A stretch of DNA of 64,000 nucleotides from Siderastrea radians (lineage: Eukaryota; Cnidaria; Anthozoa; Scleractinia; Rhizangiidae): positions 618,694 to 682,693 of the forward strand of contig OZ024891.1 in the NCBI GenBank assembly GCA_964017195.1, given 5' to 3'. The translations under genes were made by a program, and so were the position numbers. Positions 1 through 8,037 of this stretch are shown in pieces. The notes under the pieces were generated by a model. That model saw only the letters and a program-made list of their open reading frames with translations. It searched no databases and was not told where the DNA came from. Numbering within the stretch: the stretch's first letter is position 1; every line of letters starts with the position of its first letter.

Positions 1-1118
1 TGACGTCATAGGCTATTGTCTTGCTCTCATGAATAAAATGAGGTGGATTCTTATTAGCGTATAACCGGTTTGACTGGTTTCCAACACGCATCTCATTTGT
101 GATTCAAAATTACTGCGCCGTGACGTACTTGTGCAGGTGTATAATTCTTGCCGCTTTCATTGTTACTGCAGAAAGCATTGTTATTTAACAATAAAAAATA
201 TTTTCGGCTCACTGATTCATAAATTGTGCATGTTAATGATGGTGCCAACAAACCAGCTACACAAAGATTTTTTGGCAGAAGTTTTTATTTCAATCGCTCA
301 ACTAATGCAAAGCAAAGTCCTTATACAGACTAATCTTCCTCTTCTTCAGGAGGGTAAAAAGTCTCTTTTGATTTCCTCCGGTTGTAGTGTGTGACAGCTC
401 CATAATCCAAAAATCTCTTGATTTCTTCTGTCATATGTTTCCAGTCCATAGGGATATTGTGACTGCAGACAGGGCAAGTTTCACGGTTATCATGCCAAAA
501 GCACTTGGGACATTTCATAACCGCAGTGTGATAAATGTTTGAGCCTTCACACTGTTGACACGGATTTGGATTCTTTCGCTGTATGATTGTATGGCTTTTA
601 GAGTCGATATTCTCGTTGTCACTTTCTGCTTCCAGTTCGATCATTGCTTTCAGTCTCTTGAGACTGACTTTTCTCAAAGGCTGTTTCCTCGTCTTCTTCG
701 CTGTCTGCAGATTGTTCTTCGTTGTTTTCGGAGCCTTCACTGTGTCGAAACTCTTTTTCTTTTTCTAACAAATCGCTTAGAAGTTTCTTATTCTTTACTA
801 AGTGCTTATCGACTCTCAGCTCTGCCAGTCCATCTAGGAAAATGTTGAGCGCACAAGGTTTGGCTACGTCACTGTTATGCGGGAGTAACACATATTCGAC
901 CAGCTCTGAGATGTTTGTCACCGGGATTATGCGCTGATGTCCGATAAATTGCAGTAACAATGAAAACAGCAGGAAATGGAGGCCTTCAAATTACCATCAC
1001 GTTCAGTGATTTTGAATCACAAATGACATGCGTGTTGGAAACCAATCAAACCGGTTGTACGCTAATAAGAATCCACCTCATATTCTTCAGGAGAGCATGA
1101 CAATAGCCTATGAAGTCA
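1..1118. mobile_element. Inverted-repeat DNA element
   Basis: Two arms of about 110 bp, 1..110 and 1009..1118, are near-perfect reverse complements; the outer end reads TGACGTCATAGGCTATTGTC. They enclose a coding remnant on the minus strand. The left arm begins at the first base of the window, so the element may extend further left. No target duplication can be tested. The family is not recognised. Confidence 0.7.
330..960 (-). pseudogene. Broken ORF with cysteine cluster inside the inverted-repeat element
   Basis: Two overlapping minus-strand frames cover this interval. The upstream one (960 to 619) has an N-terminal helical region followed by an acidic Glu/Ser-rich stretch. The downstream one (740 to 330) carries on with acidic sequence and then a likely zinc-binding block: CQQC, CPKC, CPVC, with an HDN segment between, and a Glu-rich C-terminus. 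The acidic character continues across the overlap at about 620..740, which suggests one gene with a frame break there. I do not recognise the family. It lies fully between the inverted arms, so it is probably the accessory or DNA-binding gene of that element. Confidence 0.45.
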
Positions 1119-1129
1119 CCTACTTAATT

Positions 1130-1205
1130 TATTCTTCCGCACGCTAATGAGAATCCACTGCCTTTTTTATGAGATAAAGACAATAACCTATGACGTCATC
1201 GACGT
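1130..1205. repeat. Third partial copy of the element terminus
   Basis: The reverse complement of this stretch matches the outer 60 bases of the arm at 1..63, including TGACGTCATAGG and the GTGGATTC block. It is a solo end of a second, largely lost copy. Confidence 0.55.
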
Positions 1206-1250
1206 TAATGTATTACAGCGCAAATTAATGAGTTTCCCCGCAAAAGGGGT

Positions 1251-1829
1251 CTAAAACATGCATACTATACTACTGTCAGGCTTACGGATAGCGTCAGAAT
1301 CCTTAATTTCAACCAAACCCATTCCTTCACAAGCTGTTTTTCCCAACATAGCACGACAGGGCTTGCTTTCCACAAGACGACACAACAAGAGACAAGTGAA
1401 TGAACCTCTCCAAACTTGGAGTTTCACAGTTCCTAACAATGAGATGTTTCCACCATCATAGAATAAAATGCACGACTTGGTTGGGGTCACCTGCTTTAGC
1501 CGAAAATCACCAGTCACCTTCTTGTAAATATGCACAGGGAAAACGTTACAAGGTGCTCCGGTATCAATCTCGAATCGTATCAACTTTCCACTTGGTACTT
1601 TCAGCGTCACAAGATTCGAATCCACACTCTGGTAAGAAGCAACTTTGAAAACTTGAAAACCAGCCAACTCATCCTCTTTCTCGAGCATCGAAACTTTATT
1701 GGAGCTGTAAGAAACGGGGCATTTCTTCGCAAAATGGTTCTCCTTGCCGCACTTGATACACTTCTTTACCCACGCAGGACAGGCCTCACGTTTAACCTCA
1801 AACGAAATGCACATGGACCACGTTAGCAA
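1251..1829 (-). pseudogene. LTR-retrotransposon gag zinc knuckle plus retropepsin fragment
   Basis: The frame shows a CCHC zinc knuckle (CIKCGKENHFAKKC) followed about 60 residues later by a retroviral-type aspartic protease with the active-site block FEIDTGAPCNVFP and a C-terminal LGKTACEGMGL segment. This order is that of Ty3/gypsy-like Gag-Pol polyproteins. Reverse transcriptase, RNase H, integrase and LTRs are not seen on either side, so this is a remnant of roughly 190 codons. Function now is unlikely. Confidence 0.75.
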
Positions 1830-3114
1830 GTTATCAGAAACAGGTCGCCTCGCATTTGTAATGAATTTTGTTTATTTTTCTTCGTAATTAGCATTTACAA
1901 TAATTTCTAATTCAGGACATTTTAATATATTCTTTCAACTTTGAAAAACTCTGTTGGAACCCAATGGTAAAAATGGTCTCTGGTGTCGAAATACATTAGA
2001 AATGGATATTTTTCGAAATCTAGTAGAGTTTTCTATGTGTCCTCTCAATGACTGCGATGCACGGTTGGCCGAACGTTGCCTCCTGTTGCGTGAGACGGAG
2101 TACATTGTACCTTCATATAGTTTTTTTTACGTCTACCTTGGATATCTTGCCCCGTGAAAACAGTGTGTCAAATAACTGAGGTCTAGTTATCAGACCATAC
2201 TGCATACCTATCACGATTAAAATTATTATTTCTAAAAATAACTTTCGAAATAACGACAGAATACAGGCTAGAGAGCTGCATCCCTGCAAAGCTCCGACTT
2301 CTTCAGTATCTTCAGAGGTATTAAGATACCTCTACCGCGAAACCGAGAACAGAAATAATACTGATTAACGTAACTTATGCAATTTGTGCAGGCTCCCTGT
2401 TATGCAACAATGGGCAAACTAAGTGATTTCAATGCCATTTTCAATAGGCGGAAAAATGTGTTCCATTTACGTAAAATTTCCGCTAAATCGGAAAACCTCA
2501 TTAGGTTTGGCACTGTTGGAGTATTTCACTCTCATTGCTAAACATGATCTCCATAATCAACGAGAAAGAAATTTGCCCAAATGTGTGATTTTGCGAAACA
2601 AAAGGTAAGACAATAGCGCAAGTCAGTTATTGTTTGTTTAGCCCACCTCACTTCAAGATACTGAGCACAGCCGCGCGTTCATGGCAACCAATAGATGAGG
2701 CTCTTTCCGAGCGCCTTCGAATAAGTAAGTAAGTGCTAAGTATGTAAATGACCGGAGAACAATAGCCATTCTGCGCGATGGATCATAGACTCAAAGTCTA
2801 TGATACCATGGAAAATACTTGACGGTGAGCAAAGTAATTCTTAAAGAAAAGTTGGCTGCCTACTTTAAAACGTGCTGCAAGTTAGAAAATTGGAAATTAC
2901 AACATCTTTACACGCCATACCAGATGCTTGCATTCCAGATTATCGAGAATCATTACACTGTCGATTTGGTTTTATTATATGCTCGCAGATTATTTGATGT
3001 TTCAAACCTCAATTGTGCGGAGAAACACACCAATCTCCGCCTTTTTTTATGCTAGAATTTACGACGCTGTCGCGAAAACTTCTGAATACCTAAGTCCCGA
3101 AGTAGTTGCGAGTG
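1830..3114. other. AT-rich interval with no gene seen
   Basis: Only short random frames are present. The one structural item is a perfect small hairpin at 2782..2804 (ATCATAGAC, loop TCAAA, GTCTATGAT). This is the left flank of the provirus insertion. Confidence 0.5.
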
Positions 3115-3120
3115 CAGAAC
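3115..3120. repeat. Left target-site duplication CAGAAC
   Basis: CAGAAC directly precedes the left terminal repeat and is repeated exactly at 17282..17287 after the right one. Six-base duplications are the established mark of Polinton/Maverick integration. Confidence 0.92.
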
Positions 3121-3558
3121 AGTAGTAATGTGGGCCCAGATAGAGAATTTTCCCACGGTAATTTGCATACACACCCCCTGTTCTAATTTGTGATTGGTTG
3201 TTGGGTTGCCCCTAGTAAAGGGAAACCACAGACCAGAACGATCGTAGGCTCAAGCGGAAGTCACATGACCGGAAAGGACGTCACCGGAACCGGAAATGAC
3301 GTCACCGGAACCGGAAGTGACTGGAAAGGCGGAAGTCACGTGTTTTGGGATGGGAAACCGCTGACCAGTCGGAAAATGGGATCGTGGGCTCAGGATGGGG
3401 CAAAACCGCGGAGGAAGGCGGGCTCAAAGTCCAAAGTCCAATTGGCGCATCGGGGGTGGTCCCTGGACTCAAAAAAAAAGACGCCATGTTGGAAAACAAA
3501 AAATGATTTATTCCAAAGGGAGTGTTACAGGCGACCGCGTGGGGGCATGGATCCAAGA
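3121..3558 (+). repeat. Left terminal inverted repeat
   Basis: The outer 25 bp match the right end perfectly, then similarity continues with indels to about 3558. It contains repeated CCGGAA (ETS-like) motifs, a full TGACGTCA at 3297..3304, a CACGTG, and a block GGGATGGGAAACCGCTGACC that occurs once here but twice in the right repeat. Open frames across it are shadows. Confidence 0.9.
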
Positions 3559-4070
3559 AGTATTCCTTTTTGATATGAGTGTTCCTATTAGTTCCTTTTG
3601 AAATATGAGTGTTCCTATTCCATGATGAGTATTCCTATTAGTTCCTTTTGATATGAGTGTTCCCATTTTTGATGCAAGTTTTATAAACTGGTTTATGACA
3701 AGAGAGTGGTAGATCCAATCCGATGAGTATTCCTATTAGTTCCTTTTTAAATATGAGTGTTCCTATTCCATGATGAGTATTCCTATTAGTTCCTTTTTGA
3801 TATGAGTGTTCCTATTCCATGATGAGTGTTCCATTTCTTTGTTATGAATTCCTTTTTTAATATGAGTGTTCCTTTTCCATGATGATATGAACTCTACACG
3901 TATCCGGAAAAGAAACAATACCAGTTCGTGTATGAGTATTCCTTTTTAATATGAGCGTTCCTATTCCAGGACGAGTGTTCCATTTGATGAGTGTTCCTTT
4001 TTTTTTCTTAATATGAGAGTTCCTTTGAATGAGTTCCTTTTTAACATGAGGGTTCCTTTTGATGAACGTC
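3559..4070. repeat. Left subterminal degenerate tandem repeats (ATGAGTGTTCC)
   Basis: About 20 imperfect copies of ATGAGTGTTCCTATT or ATGAGTATTCC, often paired with TTAGTTCCTTTTTGATATG, fill the interval right inside the left TIR. There is no counterpart inside the right TIR. No coding sequence is seen. Confidence 0.85.
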
Positions 4071-4081
4071 AAGGTGACTTC

Positions 4082-4190
4082 ATGGCCTCTCACCAAGAGG
4101 AGGAGGCGGCGGGACCGAGTGGCATTGCTCACCATGAAGTGCTACAATTGCTTGGCCTCTGAGAACGAAGAGACGACGGCGAATTGGAGG
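4082..4190 (+). pseudogene. Duplicated 5' end of the polymerase gene, truncated
   Basis: This stretch matches the first 110-120 bases of the polymerase gene at 12644, including GAGGCGGCGGG and CTACAATTGCTTGGCCT. The copy starts with an ATG but reaches a stop after about 26 codons. It lies next to an inverted copy of the polymerase promoter, so it came from an internal rearrangement of the element rather than from a separate gene. Confidence 0.75.
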
Positions 4191-4333
4191 AGGAGGAGAT
4201 CCAAACAAGCAAGCAAGCAAGAATGTCAAGTAAACATCAACGGATAGGAAGAACTGATGACCAGTTGAGTCCACGATCCTTTTTTTCCAAATGGTGGGCC
4301 GGAAAAAAGTAGAATGGGAAAGAAGAAGTGGAG

Positions 4334-4490
4334 GGGTGTTTTTATAGAGAAACAAAGGGTCACGTGGGAGGCTAAGGAACCAATGAGAAAAAGACCCCAT
4401 GGTGGTTTGGGAGGGGAAGGGGTGGGGGGACCCCCCTCCCCCCCTCCTTAGATGGACCATCAGGCATTGCGCGGATCGGGGTATATAGGT
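4334..4490 (+). promoter_or_regulatory. Inverted copy of the divergent promoter, with TATA for the 4566 gene
   Basis: Read in reverse complement, this segment matches the intergenic promoter at about 12410..12612: CTCTATAAAAA (here pointing left), the CACGTG E-box with its flank, a CCAAT box, the GGGAGGGG/GGGGTGGGGGGACCCCCCTCCC block and TAGATGGACCA. A TATATA at 4482..4488 points right, about 80 bp before the ATG at 4566. Confidence 0.75.
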
Positions 4491-4565
4491 CGAGCGAGCC
4501 CCCAGGACGTCACTCTTAGCTTTGAGCCGGTCCTTGGTGACTTATGTTTGTTGTTGAGGAGAAAA

Positions 4566-5141
4566 ATGTCGGAAACGAGAAGGCCGTTGGGCTGCCTGTG
4601 CAGTGAAGTTAATGTAGGAGGAGAAGAGAGTTTAAGGACACGAGTGGGGCCGGAGCGGACGCCAATCGAGCGGCACACCATGGCAATGTACGTCAGACGA
4701 GAAGAAGCGTGGCGCCCCCTCAACAAATATCGCGTGGCGGCTTTTCTTCGTTTGTTTTTGATGTGTTTCGTGGAGAGGGAGAATGGTCGCCAACTCCACC
4801 CAGTGACTTACAAGATGATGAAGAAGACGCTGTGCAAGCGGATCATCCCATTTATGCACAAGCGTTTGGTGTTCACCATGGACGACACCTATTGGCCCAT
4901 GACGATGGAGCATTTTGAAGAATTGGATGTATTTTTGGTCGAGTACCTTCCCCGCCTACGAGCAGCCCCTGAGTGGGACATGATACGTTACTTCTTCAAT
5001 GAAGTCAAGAAGCAGAGGCAGCAGGAGCAGCAGGAGCAGCAGGAGGCACAGAGGGAGTTGACTGAAGAGGAGGTGGGCGAGAGAAATTACCAACAATATC
5101 GCCAAACTGAGGAGTATTATAGAGACAGAGACATTTGTTAA
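4566..5141 (+). CDS. Unknown element-encoded protein, 191 aa
   Basis: The frame is open from 4452, but a TATATA box at 4482..4488 makes the ATG at 4566 the better start. The product is not recognised. It has a basic N-terminal third, a helix-rich middle with bulky aromatic residues (LNKYRVAAFLRLF, FTMDDTYWPMTMEHF) and a C-terminal Gln/Glu-rich coiled-coil-like tail (KQRQQEQQEQQEAQ) ending in RQTEEYYRDRDIC. There is no signal peptide or membrane segment. It has its own promoter, derived from the same promoter family that serves the 12375 minus-strand gene, so an early or regulatory role is plausible (inference). It converges on the SLOG gene. Confidence 0.6.
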   Translation: MSETRRPLGCLCSEVNVGGEESLRTRVGPERTPIERHTMAMYVRREEAWRPLNKYRVAAFLRLFLMCFVERENGRQLHPVTYKMMKKTLCKRIIPFMHKRLVFTMDDTYWPMTMEHFEELDVFLVEYLPRLRAAPEWDMIRYFFNEVKKQRQQEQQEQQEAQRELTEEEVGERNYQQYRQTEEYYRDRDIC

Positions 5142-5396
5142 TTTTTGTCAAGAACCAGATGCAATTTGTAAGTGAAGTTTTTTATTTTTTAATTAAAAAA
5201 GAGTTGATGTTTTTTACAAATGGTTGTCCATCTCTTGCCACGCGGGTGGGGCGCACCTATTTACAATTGAAAAGCTATGTACAATTGGAAAAATAAAAAT
5301 TGAAAAGCTATGTACAATTGGAAAAATAAAAACTAAAAAATTGAAAGGCTATGTACAGTTGGAAAAATAAAAACTAAAAAAGAAAGCTATGTACAA
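5142..5396. terminator. Shared 3' region of two convergent genes, with short tandem repeats
   Basis: This AT-rich stretch holds about four copies of a 30-40 bp unit containing GCTATGTACAATTGGAAAAATAAAAA (5262..5400). AATAAA occurs on the plus strand (first at 5292..5297), and a TTTATT at 5181..5186 is AATAAA on the minus strand. Signals for both convergent transcripts therefore lie here and overlap. Confidence 0.6.
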
Positions 5397-6092
5397 TTAC
5401 AAATGAAAGTCTTCAAGCTCCAGGCGTAATTGATCAATGTTCTCGGGTAGACAGAACGTGCGATTGAATAAGGCTTGAATTTCGGCTCGGGTTTTGTCGT
5501 CCACATCACGGGATCCTACGATAGCACTGCTTTGATGAAGGGTGGGCTTTTTGGGTCCCCAAGGGACAAATTGACTGCTAGTGACCAGGGTGGCGGCATT
5601 CTCGTTGACTTGGTAGTAATGGTCCGAGCGGTACCATGATTGACTGGGTATGTCAAAGATATAGATGGGTTTGCCTTGATCCATGGCCAATTGCACGGTC
5701 CAACCGGTGCCTCCTTTCACACGTTTATGATCCTGTTCCAAAATGCCAAAGGCATAGATCGTATTGGCTTTTTTGGCAATTTGATAATTGCGTTGCAGCA
5801 ATTGCAGGGTGTAAAAATGACTGGGCATTTGTTTTCCTAGTTTCTCAGCCGCCTGGTGAAGATGTGGGTTGGCCAGCATCAAGACTTCCACGGTAGAAGG
5901 GGTGATGAAGGTAGCTCGAGGATGGTTCGGGGGGACCAGGACTTCTACTTGCATCCCAAACTGTTTACCCAGTTGTTCGACGAGTTCGTCAGTACCTCTG
6001 GCTCCCCCGGTGTACACCACATGGCCATGGCCCATTTGCAGTTCCAAGGCCTCGAGATCTTGTTCTCCGATCATGTCGATGTTGGGGGGCAT
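5397..6092 (-). CDS. SLOG-superfamily (YspA/DprA-like) protein
   Basis: The 231-residue protein carries the two glycine-rich signatures of the SLOG (SMF/DprA-LOG) Rossmann-like fold: VVYTGGARGTDELVEQLG at about residues 26-43 and GGTGWTVQLAMDQGKPIYIFD at about 127-147. Family members bind nucleotides or nucleotide-derived ligands; many act in signalling, nucleotide processing or defence. A second conserved-looking block, HQSSAIVGSRDV, lies in the C-terminal third. There is no signal peptide or membrane segment, so it is probably cytosolic or nuclear. TTAAATA at 6131..6137 is a minus-strand TATA box about 40 bp upstream of the ATG, and the gene is divergent from the zf-GRF gene. The ligand and role in this element are unknown. 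Confidence 0.75.
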   Translation of the reverse strand: MPPNIDMIGEQDLEALELQMGHGHVVYTGGARGTDELVEQLGKQFGMQVEVLVPPNHPRATFITPSTVEVLMLANPHLHQAAEKLGKQMPSHFYTLQLLQRNYQIAKKANTIYAFGILEQDHKRVKGGTGWTVQLAMDQGKPIYIFDIPSQSWYRSDHYYQVNENAATLVTSSQFVPWGPKKPTLHQSSAIVGSRDVDDKTRAEIQALFNRTFCLPENIDQLRLELEDFHL

Positions 6093-6304
6093 TGCTTTGA
6101 GAATGACGACTCAGGGACCAAGGGAGCTCCTTAAATAGGGACAACGGACCAATGGGAAGACAAGAGGTCCTTAGTTGGATAGGGAAAAGCTGACCAATGG
6201 GAAGATGAGGGGACCTTATATGGATAGGATAAGCTGACCAATGACAGGTAAGGGGCATGGGTATAAAAAGGCATGGGGTGGGTGAAAAAACAACCTTGAG
6301 CACG
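6093..6304. promoter_or_regulatory. Divergent promoter with three CCAAT-bearing 45-bp repeats
   Basis: TATTTAA (minus, 6131..6137) and TATAAAA (plus, about 6262..6268) face away from each other. Between them, CCAAT occurs at 6149, 6194 and 6238, each in a similar unit (GACCAATGGGAAGA followed by GGACCTTA or GGTCCTTA and GGATAGG). The units are 44-45 bp apart. This arrangement would co-express the SLOG and zf-GRF genes. Confidence 0.75.
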
Positions 6305-7168
6305 ATGTCTGTTGATCGGAAGAGAAAATCAACCCATCCTCCAGAGGGGAAGAAGAAAAAGAAGACCATTCAAACTATGACGCCCGTGGACTGTGATCCT
6401 GTGGTGTGCGAGGTCGTGGAAGACACCCGAGCTGCTGTGGAAGATATGATGAAAGAATTGAATAACATGGTGTCCCCCCAGACATCCCCGCCTGAATACA
6501 TGGTGACGTATGCCGAAGATCCTCCCAGTTCGGTGGACTATATGGTATGCCCTTGCCATGATGCGCGTTTGGAGGCACGAGAATCTCAAAAAGGATGGAA
6601 GTATGTGAAATGTCCCATGCAACCATGTTTGCTGTTTTGTGGTCAAGATCAAGCCTTGGAGTATATGAAAGCCGTGTATAGTCAACCTCATTCAGAAGTG
6701 TTGGACATGTGGTGTTGTTTGCAATGCTTTTGCCGTGAACCCGCTACGCTTCAACAGAGTCATTCTACCCAGAACCCCGATCGCTTGTTTCTGAATTGTT
6801 CCAAGAAAAAGTGTGGCTTCTTCCGATGGGCCGATCAAGCCTTGGGTCCCAAGTACTGGACTTGGTTTCATGACCATCCCCCCAAAAAAGCCGACCAACA
6901 AGCTGAACCGCCTTTGTCTACCCGTGATGCTCAAGGATATCCCAAGCGTGGAGTGGACATCCCAGGCCCGCCACCTCCAGACCGAAGCAAAGAGGATCGC
7001 CCCCTGACAGACTATGAGAAACAATTGTTGCGAGAAATTCAAGATCTCAAGAACCGTCAAGAAATGATGGTAACCCCAGCTCCACCGCCCCCTAAGTACA
7101 GTGACAGTGTTGAGAACTGGCAGAAAGGTCTAGAGACCATCACCTGTGGACGTCTAGGTCTCTTTTAA
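6305..7168 (+). CDS. Protein with two GRF-type zinc fingers
   Basis: The start at 6305 is chosen because the longer frame's ATG at 6257 overlaps the TATA box; this gives 287 residues. The N-terminus is basic (DRKRKS, KKKKK). The first zinc-binding module uses C82/C84 and C103/C108. The second is a clear GRF finger: CFCREPATLQ with C141/C143, then NPDRLFLNCSKKKCGFFRWAD with C165/C170. GRF fingers bind single-stranded nucleic acid in host enzymes such as topoisomerase III, NEIL3 and APE2. The C-terminal part is Pro-rich and has a short coiled-coil segment (YEKQLLREIQDLKNR). Likely an early nucleic-acid-binding protein helping replication. An AATAAA follows at 7188..7193. Confidence 0.75.
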   Translation: MSVDRKRKSTHPPEGKKKKKTIQTMTPVDCDPVVCEVVEDTRAAVEDMMKELNNMVSPQTSPPEYMVTYAEDPPSSVDYMVCPCHDARLEARESQKGWKYVKCPMQPCLLFCGQDQALEYMKAVYSQPHSEVLDMWCCLQCFCREPATLQQSHSTQNPDRLFLNCSKKKCGFFRWADQALGPKYWTWFHDHPPKKADQQAEPPLSTRDAQGYPKRGVDIPGPPPPDRSKEDRPLTDYEKQLLREIQDLKNRQEMMVTPAPPPPKYSDSVENWQKGLETITCGRLGLF

Positions 7169-7170
7169 TG

Positions 7171-7193
7171 TATTAAAAAGGAGTAGGAATAAA
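7171..7193 (+). promoter_or_regulatory. Possible late promoter TATTAAAA overlapping an upstream poly(A) signal
   Basis: TATTAAAA at 7171..7178 lies 41 bp before the ATG at 7219 and could be a late TATA-like element. AATAAA at 7188..7193 would end the zf-GRF transcript. The interval is too short to separate the two roles. Confidence 0.4.
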
Positions 7194-7218
7194 ATTTTTT
7201 TTTATTTAGTGTGTCACC

Positions 7219-7572
7219 ATGGAGTCTGTGTGTTATGCGTGGGATTCTGTCTTGTCCCTGGTGCAATGGCAATGTCATCAAACCCTTTGCCAAGTCTTAT
7301 ATGATCACCAACCCGGTACCAAAATCCCCATTCCCCCTTGTCCCGAGGACACGCATCCTCTCCAGATCTGTGAAGAAACCCACGTAAACCGCAACCTGTA
7401 TCGATGGGTGGTGTTTGTCTTATGGTTAAAAGCCCATCCTTACGCATGGCGATGGTATCGAATCATTCAAAAGGCGCATCCCGACACGGTCCCCACCATA
7501 CCGACCTTATGGGATGAATGCCAGAAAGTATGGCCCCTCGAAAGAAAAAGGATGTGTCCCAACAATGGTTGA
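7219..7572 (+). CDS. Unknown late-cluster protein, 117 aa
   Basis: The start ACCATGG has a strong initiation context and opens the rightward late-type cluster. The product is rich in Cys, Trp and His (SVCYAWDSVL, WQCHQTLCQVLYDH, LYRWVVFVLWLKAHPYAWRW). It has one amphipathic or weakly hydrophobic segment near residues 63-76 but no clear signal peptide. I recognise no domain. It overlaps the next gene by 43 bp in another frame, the packing used throughout this cluster. Confidence 0.6.
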   Translation: MESVCYAWDSVLSLVQWQCHQTLCQVLYDHQPGTKIPIPPCPEDTHPLQICEETHVNRNLYRWVVFVLWLKAHPYAWRWYRIIQKAHPDTVPTIPTLWDECQKVWPLERKRMCPNNG

Positions 7573-8037
7573 ATCGTTACCACGATCCTCGAGCCCCGGG
7601 GAGTTTAGGAGGCGTGCAACGGTTTGCTAAAGCCCATCGTCTCCCTTTGAAAAAAGCTCAACGGGTCTTGGAAAGGGATTTGGCCTATACGTTACATAAA
7701 CCTCGACGTCGTCGTTTTCCCACGGTACCCGTGATCGTACTGTGGTGGTGGTGATGGTGGTGGTGGTGGCGGTGGCCGTCGTGGTGGACGACGTGGACGA
7801 CGAACCCCCACTTCACCTGCCTCCACCTCTCGAGGATCTTGGAGTCCTGGCAGACAGCCTCGCACCTTAAACCAAGCGGATTTACAACGACGTTTACGGA
7901 TGATGTTACAAGATCAAGAACAATTGGCACAAGGACGTGACATTGCCAATGTCACCATGACCAATAGCATTGTAACCAGTTATAAACAGGGAGGAGCACC
8001 CAGTGTACAAACGTCTTCGTCCCGGGTTTCGCCGTGA
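7530..8037 (+). pseudogene. Integrase-N-terminus-like segment followed by Gly/Arg-rich tail, frame broken
   Basis: The ATG at 7530 (AGTATGG, stronger than 7518) opens a frame to 7754. It begins with a basic MAPRKKK, then a segment with PRAPGSLGGVQRF and YTLHKPRRRRFP. From family knowledge, this pattern resembles the region that precedes the rve core in Polinton-type integrases. The core with its D,D-35-E residues does not follow. Instead, the frame one position away (open 7735..8037) starts in a GGT repeat. It encodes a Gly/Arg-rich stretch, a Ser/Thr/Pro linker, a helix and a conserved-looking end (NVTMTNSIVTSYKQGGAP). The break sits in the GGT/GTG run at about 7740..7775, a natural indel site. 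The stop overlaps the next ATG as TGATG. A DNA-binding core protein is my best guess. Confidence 0.55.

Noticed and set aside
3302..3556. Similar short ORFs in both TIRs (also 16840..17052)
   Set aside because: They are the same inverted-repeat DNA read outward; frame is interrupted by the T-rich expansion on the right and no promoter drives them.
4566..4640. Possible LxCxE retinoblastoma-binding motif in the unknown 191-aa protein
   Set aside because: The local sequence is LGCLCSE, which lacks Leu two positions before the relevant Cys; it is not an LxCxE motif.
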